Source: Seminavis robusta
Taxonomy: Eukaryota > Bacillariophyta > Bacillariophyceae > Naviculales > Naviculaceae
Length of the DNA: 64,000 nucleotides
Direction of reading: 5' to 3'
Assembly: GCA_903772945.1 (NCBI GenBank)
Contig: CAICTM010000390.1
Location: 1-64,000, forward strand
The position numbers and the translations under genes are program-made. Numbering within the stretch: the stretch's first letter is position 1; every line of letters begins with the position of its first letter. The notes below the pieces were generated by a model that saw nothing but the letters and a program-made list of their open reading frames with translations, was not told where the DNA came from and ran no database searches. Below are positions 25,009-35,977 of the stretch, piece after piece.

Positions 25009-25434
25009 GGAGCGTTCCTCAATCGTGCATGACTTATATCGAAAACCGACCCTAATTTTGGGTCGGATTTAGGGACGGATTCCCCTTTAGGGTCGGGTTT
25101 CGAAACCGACCCTAAAATTAGGGACGGATTCTGAAAAAACGTCCCTAATTATGGGACGGGTTTCGATTTAGGGGCGGGTTTGAAAACCGTCCCTAAATGG
25201 AAGCGGGACTGAGTGGTAAATACATTGAAATCCGACCCTAAAATAGGGTCGGGTTTCGAAACCGACCCTAAAATTAGGGACGGATTCTGAAAAAACGTCC
25301 CTAATTTAGGGACGGGTTTCGATTTAGGGGCTGGTTTCAAAACCGACCCTATTGCTACATGGAATTAGGGTCGGGTTTCAAAGATTTAGGGTCGGATTTG
25401 GGTCGGATTTAAAACTCACCCACGATTGAGGGAC
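25009..25434. mobile_element. MITE-like element with terminal inverted repeats and CCCTAA/TTAGGG-containing core
   Basis: The ends are inverted repeats: GGAGCGTTCCTCAATCGTG at 25009 matches the reverse complement of CACGATTGAGGGACGCTCC ending about 25431, with one mismatch. The interior is made of alternating AACCGACCCTAA and TTAGGGTCGG blocks in both orientations, including a roughly 92-bp direct repeat starting at 25089 and at 25244. No reading frame of a transposase is present, so it would be non-autonomous. A clear target-site duplication was not found. Confidence 0.65.
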
Positions 25435-27440
25435 GCTCCTGAGAGGGTAACAAATGAATACGTGCCGACACGGCCTAGCTTACCGCCTCATCTCAGAGAG
25501 TCGAGTCGCCTCAAGTCTTGCTTCTAGCCAGTTCCAGGCAGCGGCTCTGGGGGTTGTTTGAGCTGTACCGGTACAGTGGCTGACATCAAGAGCCAGGACG
25601 ATGTACATGTAGAGGAGCAAGGCACAGCCTACGCCTTGTAATGCCAGCCAACAGCCAGCTTCACAGGTTGGGTGTTGGGTGCAGTGGGCGGCTTCTGGGC
25701 CGCGCCAGAACTGCCTCTTCGGAAACAAAACTGTAAAAGTCAGGGAATAGAGTACTTACCCCCAGCTAGCTAGCTAGCGAAATCCCTTGCTCACTTTTCA
25801 AAAAGCCTGAATTCATATTAGTACCGTAGGAGATCGAAGAGTGAACACGTCCTACTACTACATGTAGTAGAAGACGCCGTCGTTTCCCAAATCATTGCTT
25901 CTTGCAACTCGCATACGTCTTCGCTCACGATGCATTCCGTACCGGTAGCGCCATACGGCTGGAAAAGGGTTGGGACTGTCACACTTGACAATGCTGGACG
26001 TCTTGCTTCCATAATGGAACTAGCTGCTTCTTTGCTTTGATCACCAAAAATGTGCTGCCAAGAAACAGTAAGCGCACTACATGTAGGGCAAGCCAGAAGA
26101 ATGGCACTGCCTTGTTCCCATACAAACATAACGACACAGTTCAGATTCGCTCGATTCGATTCATCATTCCTCATGTCTACTATGTCTCTCGTTTCGCTCA
26201 TGTCAAATGCCTCTCCTTCTTCCCGGCCAGCAAAACTGGCTTGGCTGAGGCTTGAATGATAGCCGATCAATAGACTGGGACAGAGCACGATTGACCATCG
26301 TCCTGATCAACAAATCTTACGCTGGATGCCGCGGGAGAGGAACCTAGCTCATGGTGCCGGCGCCAACTGGGTGCAGAAGAACAAGAATCGAATCGAATCG
26401 ATTTGATTCAATCACACGAATGATAAATCGAATTATCAATCGAATCTGCGAAAGTAAACGAATGCAGACTGCAGACCGCATCCGCACTTGCCTCCTTTGC
26501 CGCGGCATCGTCGAGGCGTGCATCACTGCGTATCAAGTACCGGTACTCGAGTACGACCCTCAAGCCCTCAAGCGTTGTCTTTCAGCCAGCCAAGGAGCAT
26601 CAGCGCACCTACCAGCGCATCAATCTTTTTTTAGATCTACACTTTTGTCGCGCGATCCCTTCTTGCTGCGACCTTCCTGGTTTTAAAATTGATGTGGACA
26701 GTTTTGTGGACGCAAGGCTTCCAGCGGCCAGCTTCAGACGTCGTGGCCGGTACACCTGCCTAAAGCTCATTTCTCTCGTGCCATCGGCCATGGTTTCCAG
26801 GTTACCAGCCTCTCAGCCCAAAGCCCAATGCCAGGGAGGAGTCAATTGCATCGCGCAAGTACCGTTGACCTCCCACTTTGCGGTACCGTACCGGTACGGC
26901 AGTGTGCTACGGCAGCTGGCTAGCAGGCAGGAAGGGTGCTTTTGCGCAACTTACTTGTACCATACTTTTCTCTGCTAGCTAGCTACAAGTATCTACTGGT
27001 TGTAGTCAACTAGCCAGCCAGTAACATACATGCACCGGAACCACAGCTGTCGGCAAGCCTGTTCGGATCTTGGAAATCCGAAGCCCACCGGTACACTAGT
27101 GTCGGTACTCTCACCACCGCAGCCCCAACAGCAGAGCGATCCAAGTGCTAGCTAGCTACCGGTATGCATAGCTATTATGGGGGTGCATGTACAGCTGTAT
27201 CTGTTCCGCTGCAACAGCAAATAGTACCATCTGTGTAAAACAAAAACAAAAACAAATACATGAACATGAACATGAACATGTAGCAGCACTCCACCAAGCC
27301 ATGGTGGCAATGGGAACGCTGATAGCTACCGGTACCAGGTAGCTAGCTAGAGCGCGGGGAAGCTGCATTGGGTCCTGCTTCTGCGGGAAGGTAAGATCCA
27401 AACAGCAGCTATCCGAATCCAACAGAACAGGAAGCCTTGC

Positions 27441-27460
27441 AACTGGTACCGGTACCAGTT
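27441..27460. repeat. Perfect 20-bp palindrome
   Basis: AACTGGTACCGGTACCAGTT is its own reverse complement. It is the longest perfect member I saw of the GTACCGGTAC family scattered through the spacers. Confidence 0.9.
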
Positions 27461-29465
27461 TAGATAAATCGCTGCTGGATGGCAAATTCGGGTTGTGGGT
27501 TGCGGCGTTGCGGCTTCCGGATCCGATTGTGGCAAGCCAGCAAGCAGCAAGCAGCATCGCAGGGATCGCTCATAATGATGGATGGGCTCCCAAGGATGTA
27601 CCAGTACTACTGCAGCAAGGATCCAGGGCTGAAGCCCAAACTTCCCAGTCGTTAGGCGATGTTCTTGGAAATAGACCTACTAGAATTTTTCCCAGTTAAT
27701 CTTTGATCGCGTGTAACTACACGGAGGCAGCAATGGGTAGTACCTGGTACAGGTTTCCGACGAAAACTGCTTCAAGAGAACCAGTGGAAGGCTGAGCTGC
27801 TGAACTATTACAATGTAACTGCTTGGCAGCCTGGTGTCTAAACTGGGAGCATGTGATTCTTTCCCCTTCACTAGTTGATCGATTCCAATGTTTTTCCTTT
27901 CGGTGGGTCCAGTTTCTTGCTGTCCCGAGAGACTCTAGCTAGCTAGTGACTGTTCTATTCAGAGAAACACGCAAGACATCATGGTCCCAGGTCCAAGGAG
28001 ACCGGAGCTGTGAAGTTTTCACATCAACATTTTGGTCTGCTGCCGGCACCATTGACGCAGTCCGCAGGATCACCGTACCGTACTGTACCAGTACCACTTT
28101 GGTTGAAGTAGCGCAGGCACGGCAATGGCACGTTCCGCGGTACAGTACTGACACACTTCCGCAAAAAGGTACATGTACCGTTGTCAGTTTGTTACCGGTA
28201 CAATTCGTAAAATGACCGGAACAGAAGCATGCGACAATTGCGTGGCAATTACGTAGGCCCTTGTCAAGAACACATCACTCGAAGTTGCGGGAGTCGAGTC
28301 CAGTCAAATGTGGCCTTTTGATTGCAGTCGATACTGGTAACAACTCTAGCCAGTTGCTATAAAACAATAGAGATTGACCAGTTGGTGGTTCTTTACTAGG
28401 CGGGCAACACATACAAGTAGATTCTTGGAATGTTTCCCTGTCTGCCTACACCTGGAGCCGCCAAAGACTGTCAAGCTCTTACTCGAGTACTTCTAGTACT
28501 GGTAGCCTCTCCATCGTTGATGATGTCCAGGAACCCCGGCGACACCTGGCAATCAATTTTAATGGCACCGATGGAATTTTCAGTGGCCGGTGACGCATTG
28601 ATTGATTGAGAGTGCGGCCGCCAAAAACAACAAGGCCTATGGTACTTCGGAGTAAATACATGTGGCTACCGGTAGACTGGTGGTGCGCACCTTGGATGGA
28701 ACCTCTCCGAGTGACGATTCGATTCCAATAGCATTAACATTCAGGTGTGTGAGCTGAAATTTCAACCATGTGCGTGGTGGTGGTTAGTTAGATCCTTCTC
28801 TTCTACTGGTACATATCTGGTACCGTAAGTGGAAACGGTACCGTACCGTTGCTTTTGTGTTGGAATGTAAATTGGGGGACCATTTTTCTTAACAAAGAGG
28901 TGATAAAATCATAAAATTTTGGGTCTGTGGGCATGCCTTATAGTATAAGTGAGTCCCATAGACCCTCATTTCTTGATTGTTGGTCACTTCCTGGACCGCA
29001 AATTGGTCCCCCCTTTTGAGGAGGGTGCTTGCTGTCCCAAGTCGACATATCTAAAGGCCCGTATCTCAACCAAAACTTGACCTTTTTCGAAAAATTTTGT
29101 TGGGAATGATATCTACTCTTTTAGGAGAAGTCAGAACTGTCTATTATCTTGAAGATAATAGGATTTCTAGAACACCCATATTGCTAGGTGGGTAGCTTGA
29201 CAGGGTATAACTACCCGAAATATGGTGGGGCAAATCAATTTTGAGTTTTTCACCTTTTTTCTAATTTATTGATCTAAACATCCAAAATGAAAAATCATGA
29301 ATTTTTTTTCTACATGACACCACTTTACCAAAGGTACGGTACCGTCGGTACCGTTCCAGCTATTATGTCATAAGCCCACATAAGTAACTAACAACTGAGT
29401 ACAGTACAGACGAGTACCAGTACAAGTACTCCGGTACTGGTACCAGGTAGTTTTTAGTTTTCATT

Positions 29466-29576
29466 CACTTCCGCAACTTACCACTTGGAATTATGCGAAG
29501 CAATGGATACCCTTAAATCCACTTCCGAAAAAAAAACACTTGGAATTATGCGAAGCAATGGATACCATTAAATCCA
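29466..29576. repeat. Tandem duplication, period about 54-55 bp
   Basis: The blocks CACTTCCG and CACTTGGAATTATGCGAAGC with the following 20 bases occur twice in the same order (second block from 29482 and from 29537), with one substitution and an A-run difference between copies. Confidence 0.85.
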
Positions 29577-30541
29577 AGTGATTTCTCTCTTGAAAACTGT
29601 GTTTGAATGATCGACTGAGATCGGGGCAGTTTTGCAAGTTCTTACTCGTGTGATCATTCAAAGGGAAGGTTCCACTAACCTGGTTCCGCACCGGAACGGT
29701 GGAGAAATTTTTGCCGCAGCACGATACGACCTCGGAGAATATTTAAGCCTGTAATTTTTCCTGGCGTTGAATGTTGGACCATTGAGTAAACAAACAATGC
29801 TACCGGTACATGTACGGACCGTAAAGCTTTTACTCTTGACTACTGAATGGGTACGGTACAGTACCGGCAGGTCCGCTCCAATCATTTTACCGAGAGGCCC
29901 TGATCATCCTCGTGCGCCGGCCGGCCACGCACAGAAAATCCAACGTTTGGTAGCAGTACTTTGGTACGGAGTACGCACCAGGTACCGGTACATTTTATGT
30001 GACTCGCCCGTCAAATTGGTACGATTGCTGTACTGTGGTACCAGCACCAGTGGTACCAGTGCTGGATGAAGGCATCGAACTGAATCCCAATGCTTCTTGA
30101 GTAATCCAGTACTGGTACGGAAGTTCAATACATAAGAGTTCCCAAGCCAGATCTTCGCCAGCCAGTATCAGAAATAGAGTACGTAACTGGTACAAGAAAC
30201 TGTGATGGCAACCAACGTACCGGTAGCGAAGTCCAATCCTCCACACGTTCACGTCTACATACAAGGTACCAAGGTACCATTACCTTTGCATTGTACCACA
30301 CACACGAAAGGTCACCTTGAAAACCGACCACATGATTCAGATTTGCCGTGAGAAGCCACTTTTGCTCCCAAAACACACCCACAGTGGTATAACTTTCATC
30401 GACAACATCGTCCACAACCACAACAACATCCACCAACACCGGTACAGTTCAATCTCCTGTGTGCTATAGATATCGTCTGCACATCTATCTCCATCTCCTG
30501 TCGTCTGCATTTGCTTGATACGATTGCATTGCTGCTCAAAC

Positions 30542-33500
30542 ATGCTCGAACCAACATCCATAACTGCACCGTCACCACCGGAAGCCAATCCCAATGCTTC
30601 CGCTTCCGCACCACCTTCAGAGGAAGCAGAAGAGAAGTCTAACAAAGAAAGCCCGACCATGGCCAAGAGTGCTTTGGCTGTGGCCGGACAATTCGAAGAC
30701 GCCGACAATGATGACTCCGCCGACGAGGGCAAAAGCAAGAGCCCATCCACAGTAACAAAAAGTGACAAGAAGCCCAGCAAGACCAGTACGACTCCCTTGG
30801 CGTTTCTTGCAGAAGCGGCAAAACATCAAGAACAAGCGACTGATACTGCTACGACCGCCACAGCTACTACTAACACCAAGCCGTCATTACCCGACATGCC
30901 TCATCCTTCTCGCCTCCAACGACGCATCTCCACCAACACGTGCAATGCTACGTCAGCTCTACTGGAAATGGCCTCCTCCTCTCCAACGTCCTCGCTCAAG
31001 AAGGTCACCACCACCACCGCTATCAAGAAGAAAAAGACCTTTGTGGTCCGACTCGAAGAACTCAAGGAATACAAGGAACGACACGGGGCCATGATGAATC
31101 TGGAGAATCCAAACATCAAGGAAGCATGGGAACAGGGTCTCTGGACGTGGCTCTTTGAATGTCGCAAGCAGTACCGCACCGGGCAACTCTCGGAGGAAAA
31201 GGCCATGGCACTGCGCAACTTGGGATGTGAGGGATTCGAGAAGCAGCCTGTTGCCAAGAAACAAGAAGAAGAAGAAAATGAAGAAGCGAAGGAAGACGTC
31301 AAGGGAGAGAAACGACTCGAAGCTCGTCACAAGGAGGAACAACAAGCACGCCAGATGGAAGCCCACATGATGCGAGAACGAATGATGCAACAAGAGCGTA
31401 CTATCATGGGACGCGCTCATGAACAGCGTCTCATGGAACAGGCGGAAGCAGGCCAGCATCCAGCTTTGCGAGCGCTCTGGCTCAAGAGAAAGGAAGAAGC
31501 TCTCAAGGTCCAGCAAATGCAGGCGGCTGGGATGATCCCCATGGCACCGGCAATGGCGGCTGCAAGGCCCCCCGCTAGTGCAAGCGGAAGCGGAACAACC
31601 AAGCGAAGTGGCATGGACCCGGATGGTACCACAAGCGCGGATGCCGATGAGTATCCCGCTGAGAAGGCGCCCAAGAAGAAAGACAGCTCCTCCTCGCTCA
31701 ATGACATGCAGAAGAAACAGCAAAAGAAAAAGTCGATGCAAGCCCAACAGGAAGCTCGCGTCTTGGAAGAAATGTATGCTCGAGAAGCCATGGCACGGGA
31801 AGCCATTATGCGAGAACAACGATTGGCGGCTGTCATGGCGGCGAACCGCATGGGAGGAGGATTTGGAATGCACAATGCTACCTTGATGCAGCAGGGACGT
31901 GTCATGTCCTTGCTCCAGCCTCTGGAATCCGTCCCCCCGCGGGCGGATCCATTCTTGGGAGCCATGTATCATCGCCAGCATCCAGACCCACGAGTCAATG
32001 CCTTGTTGCAAGCTCAGCTCCTGCAGCAACAAGAACAGCAGAGAAGTGCCACTGCAGAGATGCGACGTTCGTCCGATGCCAGCGGAAGCGCTTTGGGCGC
32101 TGCTGGAGAGTCCAGTAACAGCAACTTGAACGTTGACGTGGCTGCTACTGCTTCTGGCATGAGTCGCGCTAAAGAAGAAACCGCCGCTAAACCGGCCAAG
32201 AAACCTCGCAAACAACGAAACAGGATCACCACGGGAACCGGTAACAACAACGGAGGAAAAGGCAAGACACGAAAGTCATGGGATCAGCGCATGCAGCAAA
32301 TGTGGAACTTTTTCTTGACGTACGGGCATACCAAAGTTCAGACACGGGGAGAACACAAGGAATTGGGACGATGGTTGTCCCGTGTTCGCTGCAATATGCG
32401 CGACGGACTCTTGCCACAGCATCATGTCAAGGAGTTTTTGGCCATGCAGGAATGGACCATGGAAGATAATGAGGCGGCTGCAGCAGCCGCTGCTCAACGT
32501 GCCAAAGCGGCAAAGAAAGCACCGGCTCCTCCTGCTGCACGACCAAAGGACGACGGTGCTTCCACCGGCAGTAATCACAGCAGCCGACGCAACTCGGCTG
32601 CTACTGCCGTGACGGATGATGCCGTGCCGACGGAACTGGCATTTGTTGGCGAAGACGCCGACGCAGTTGGCTCCCTTACCAACAGTCCGACTAGCGGGGG
32701 CAAGAACATCAAGAGAGCAATGCCCAAGAGTTGGGATCAGAGCTTTCTAGAACTGGAAGCATTCAAGGAACGATTTGGCCATTGTGACGTGAAGATGATT
32801 GGTAGCAGTCCCTTCGGATTGTTGGGCAAGTGGTTGGCCAGCCAGCGAAGCCGACACAAGTTGGGACAACTCCCAGAAGACAAAGTCAAGCGTCTCCGTA
32901 GCTTGGGATGCGCTGATTTTGGACCCATGGACGCCGAAGGTGATTCACCCAACCAGTCGATTTACCGAAAGGACCCCGAAGAGGCAGAGTTTGATGCTGC
33001 GATTCGTAGTAAAATGAAGAAGGTGAAGCCCTCAGACGACATGGATGAAGACGACGAAGAAGAAGGAGTGCCCACCGTCCGTGCGCCCGCAATGTTGGAT
33101 CAGGCTACATCGGCTAGCACAACTCCCACCAACTCGGCGCCAGCATCTCCCAACACGAAGGAAAAGCGCGTTCGCCACTCGTTCGAAACTCGACTTGAGC
33201 ATATCAAGGCTTACAAGGAAAAGCATGGCCACTGCAAGGCTCGATTGGGATCCGAGGATAAGCACGAGGAGCTTTTGGCTCGTTGGTTGGCGTCTGCCCG
33301 CTCTCGATACCGAGCAGGGCAATTCAAGGAAGATCGAGCGGCTGAACTCCGAACTTTGGGATGCGATGGATTCGAACCTATCGAAGCTGGGCAGCCAAAT
33401 GCCGCTGCGAAAGAGCCCAAGTCGCCTGTAACCAAGAAGCGTGATGCGCCGGCACGAACTGCTACACCTTCTCCAACCCCGTCGATGGATTCCTTCACCG

Positions 33501-33865
33501 AAGAAGATGGCACTGAACATCCCAACAAGAAACAGCGAACTCTTGGCAAGCGTAAGACGTTCGAAGACATGTTGAAGGAACTCGAAGAGTACCAGTTTGC
33601 TTTTGGCGCAGGGTGCTCCGTGCCAAAGCCAGATGGTGACAAAGGCAAGTTGGGACGATGGTTGGCTTTCCAGCGTCGCCAGTTCATCGCGGGCAAGTTG
33701 ACACCAGAGCGAGTTGAAAAACTCAAGGCTATTGGACGAACGGAATTCGAAGGTTCGTCCACCGGTATGAGGCTCAGTGCCGCTCATGTGTCTGCTGCGG
33801 TCCGTGTCGCTGAAATGTCTGCTGCGGGTAGTGCTACTGGTACCGGTACAAGTATGGAGCAATGA
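30542..33865 (+). CDS. Protein with five helicase-associated (HA) domains
   Basis: A single exon of 1,107 residues from the ATG at 30542. Five copies of the helicase-associated domain (HA, PF03457) are visible at roughly residues 166-231, 578-641, 729-796, 877-946 and 1004-1071. Each has the pattern W/F-x-E-x-L-x-x-(F/Y)KE(R/K)(F/H)GH, LGRWL/LARWL, R and a closing L-x-x-L-G-C-x-x-F. Domain 1 is the most diverged. Between domains 1 and 2 lies a long Glu/Gln/Met/Ala-rich segment likely to form coiled coils; Ser/Ala-rich linkers and a basic patch (KKPRKQRNR) also occur. There is no helicase core. The HA domain is thought to contact nucleic acid, so a nuclear nucleic-acid-binding or regulatory role is possible but inferred. 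The C-terminus (ATGTGTSMEQ) is coded partly by a GGTACCGGTACA word. Confidence 0.88.
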   Translation: MLEPTSITAPSPPEANPNASASAPPSEEAEEKSNKESPTMAKSALAVAGQFEDADNDDSADEGKSKSPSTVTKSDKKPSKTSTTPLAFLAEAAKHQEQATDTATTATATTNTKPSLPDMPHPSRLQRRISTNTCNATSALLEMASSSPTSSLKKVTTTTAIKKKKTFVVRLEELKEYKERHGAMMNLENPNIKEAWEQGLWTWLFECRKQYRTGQLSEEKAMALRNLGCEGFEKQPVAKKQEEEENEEAKEDVKGEKRLEARHKEEQQARQMEAHMMRERMMQQERTIMGRAHEQRLMEQAEAGQHPALRALWLKRKEEALKVQQMQAAGMIPMAPAMAAARPPASASGSGTTKRSGMDPDGTTSADADEYPAEKAPKKKDSSSSLNDMQKKQQKKKSMQAQQEARVLEEMYAREAMAREAIMREQRLAAVMAANRMGGGFGMHNATLMQQGRVMSLLQPLESVPPRADPFLGAMYHRQHPDPRVNALLQAQLLQQQEQQRSATAEMRRSSDASGSALGAAGESSNSNLNVDVAATASGMSRAKEETAAKPAKKPRKQRNRITTGTGNNNGGKGKTRKSWDQRMQQMWNFFLTYGHTKVQTRGEHKELGRWLSRVRCNMRDGLLPQHHVKEFLAMQEWTMEDNEAAAAAAAQRAKAAKKAPAPPAARPKDDGASTGSNHSSRRNSAATAVTDDAVPTELAFVGEDADAVGSLTNSPTSGGKNIKRAMPKSWDQSFLELEAFKERFGHCDVKMIGSSPFGLLGKWLASQRSRHKLGQLPEDKVKRLRSLGCADFGPMDAEGDSPNQSIYRKDPEEAEFDAAIRSKMKKVKPSDDMDEDDEEEGVPTVRAPAMLDQATSASTTPTNSAPASPNTKEKRVRHSFETRLEHIKAYKEKHGHCKARLGSEDKHEELLARWLASARSRYRAGQFKEDRAAELRTLGCDGFEPIEAGQPNAAAKEPKSPVTKKRDAPARTATPSPTPSMDSFTEEDGTEHPNKKQRTLGKRKTFEDMLKELEEYQFAFGAGCSVPKPDGDKGKLGRWLAFQRRQFIAGKLTPERVEKLKAIGRTEFEGSSTGMRLSAAHVSAAVRVAEMSAAGSATGTGTSMEQ

Positions 33866-34297
33866 GTTGGGTATATGTTCACAGTGCTTCAGTACAGGAC
33901 CAAAGTAGTTGTTAAGAAATCGTTAACCTTATAAAACACAGGTATTGCTATGCATCGAAGTTGCTAGCTAGCTGCCGTAGTAGAGCGATTGGAATTAATG
34001 AAAGATGGGAGTCCATCAGGCAGCCAAGTGTAACCGTTTCTTAAAAAGTGGCACCATACCAGGTGCAGTGGTAAGCACTCTTTCCTACGGTATTAAAATG
34101 TACATTTTAGTTGCCATGTCCGTCCTTGCACTTTTTTACCCGCGAACCAACGAATGAAACGGCTCTCGCTGGATCCGTGAGAATGAGACAGTAAATGCAA
34201 AGATGGCACAAGCCACCCAAAGATCAGTGTCATTGTACACGAGGAAGGCCAGCCAAAAGATCGCTCACCTTTGCTTCGTGGTTTTCTGAGAACAACC
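33866..34297. other. Intergenic, no gene seen
   Basis: A 430-bp spacer between two plus-strand genes; nothing recognisable beyond a GCTAGCTAGC word near 33963. Confidence 0.5.
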
Positions 34298-35709
34298 ATG
34301 AACTCAAGTTTGTTGGCTCTTTCCTGGCTGGTTTTGACGGCTGAATGGACAGGTGCAATAGAGGGGCCCGTCACCACGAGAAGACGCACTCAAACAGGAT
34401 TATCTGGAGCAAGACAGTTTGTCCAGAGCCTTTGGTACACAGCGACGTCCCTCTTCGATTGCTCCGATGACGATGAAGTGTCCAATTTTGCGATTGCTTT
34501 GGATCTCTTGAACGTTCCCGACGACACCGTGTTTCGAAATGCGGTTGACAAGTGGAGCAAAGTGATTGTAAGTCTGTATCTTGCAACGAAGCTAGCTATT
34601 CTACTTGAGTGGAGTTGGCAAACAGTAGTACCTGGGCGTACCAAACTAAAAACTTGCTAGATTGGCGACACAACCAATTTCACAGGGAACTTGGGTGGCA
34701 GCAGTGCCTGTGGACCGTGGCCATCCTCCATTGACGATATATACATATGCGGGGAATACAAGTACATTGACGGACAGAGCGGTATATTGGGCTCTGCTGG
34801 TCCAAGACACTATAGACCATCTGAAGGGCTACCCCTTACAGGCACGATGAGTTTTGAGACAGTCGACGTAGAAAATACGATCCAAGATTTGTTTGGCGTC
34901 ATTGTAAGTGCGAACTGCGACTTTTTAGAAATTTCAAGCTATCGAGACCATCCTTCTCAAACCTTTTTTATGGTCCTTCTCTCCTCTCCTGAAGTTGCAC
35001 GAAATGGCCCACGTGGTGAGTATTTCTGTGCTATATTGGTTGTGAGTTGATGTATTGTAGTATGATGGACGGAATCAGCTAACTTGTTGGCGCGTTGACC
35101 ATTATTTTCTTTCAGCTAGGTATTGGTGCGTTGTGGACCATCAATGGGCTTGCCACCAGCAACGCAGCGCCCTGCACCTACAAGTCTGACTCTGCAGCCT
35201 CGAGGGAATATCAAGCTCTCAGTGGTTGCAACACCGCCATTCCGCTGGAACAAGGGCATTCCAACGGTGGCTCGAACTGTGTTCACTGGGCCGAAAGCTG
35301 TTTCCTCAATGAAGTTATGACTTCTGTAGCCGATGCAGAGCTTCCAATCACTAGGCTCACAATCGCCGGGCTAGAGGACATGGGGTACACTGTGGATTAC
35401 AGCCATGCGCAGGGGTTTGATTCCAGTGATATGGATCCTAGCTGTCTCTGCAACAGACGAGACCGGCGTAACCTGAAAGGAGACACAGTGGTGCGCAAGC
35501 TTGACGGGCCTGAACACAGACAGTTGAGCGCTGAGGGCATGGCAAAAGCCATGTCGTATGGACAAGAGATCATTGCACAAAATAAAGAAGAAATCAACCT
35601 TCTTCCGGAAACGGAGGGCGCTATAGATCTTGGAGGACAGCTCATCTACGTTCTCTACATGGAAGACGAAACTGTCTACAGTATCCAAGTCACTGCTAAC
35701 GACGACTGA
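34298..35709 (+). CDS. Leishmanolysin-like (M8) metalloprotease, short form
   Basis: Four exons, 34298-34567, 34661-34903, 34995-35015 and 35116-35709, all joined in phase 0; 375 residues. An N-terminal signal peptide (MNSSLLALSWLVLTAEWTGA) is followed by a short spacer and the M8-like domain. The zinc motif HEMAHVLG starts at residue 173, with its HEMAHV part alone on the 21-nt third exon. A probable third ligand is the His of NCVHW near 235, followed by the Met-turn-like NEVMT. This matches gp63/leishmanolysin order (HExxHxxG, then His about 60 residues later). Secretion and activity at the cell surface or outside are inferred. It lacks an obvious long propeptide and the typical Cys-rich C-terminal half, so it is shorter than protozoan gp63. 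The start is the ATG in front of the signal peptide. Confidence 0.86.
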
Positions 35710-35977
35710 TAGTTTTCTCTCAGAAATACATTGATGCCATTGTAGATTACAGTATTGGAAGACATCTAGGCAGCTGCATGTTTGCCCTTGCGGATACTTG
35801 GCATGCTTGGCATTGATACATGGGATTCCACTTCCAACTCAACTTAATCTACACGTACATGTAGTCGTGCAGAGAGGTACCCAGGACGTTTGATAAGATC
35901 ATTTTGGGTAGTCCAGGAAATGAAAGATGATGATAATTGTTGAATGATACAATCGGATTCATGATGGTTTCGATGAT

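Larger units (their letters stand above)
22139..30541. other. Gene-poor 8.4-kb region rich in palindromes and fold-back elements
   Basis: No gene can be supported here. The region holds a fold-back at 23553-23684, a MITE-like element at 25009-25434, tandem duplications at 23463-23524 and 29466-29576, and many copies of GTACCGGTAC- and AGCTAGCT-based palindromes. A small ATG frame at 22802-23020 (minus, 72 codons) and one at 25818-26288 (minus) have protein-like stretches but no family resemblance. Confidence 0.5.

Noticed and set aside
25040-25400. Telomere-like CCCTAA/TTAGGG motifs
   Set aside because: The hexamers are not in tandem array but alternate in both directions with CGAC spacers inside an element with inverted ends, so this is not telomeric DNA.
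27238-27282. Possible CRISPR-like or structured repeat (ACAAAAACAAAAAC then CATGAA units)
   Set aside because: It is a simple A-rich and hexamer microsatellite without spacers; CRISPR arrays are not expected in a eukaryotic nuclear genome.
30959-32215. 418-codon minus-strand frame
   Set aside because: It lies fully antisense within the HA-domain gene, whose five domain copies prove the plus strand codes. The antisense product is Ser/Leu/Phe-rich without any motif.
33032-33862. 276-codon minus-strand frame
   Set aside because: Also antisense to the HA-domain gene, with no features of its own.
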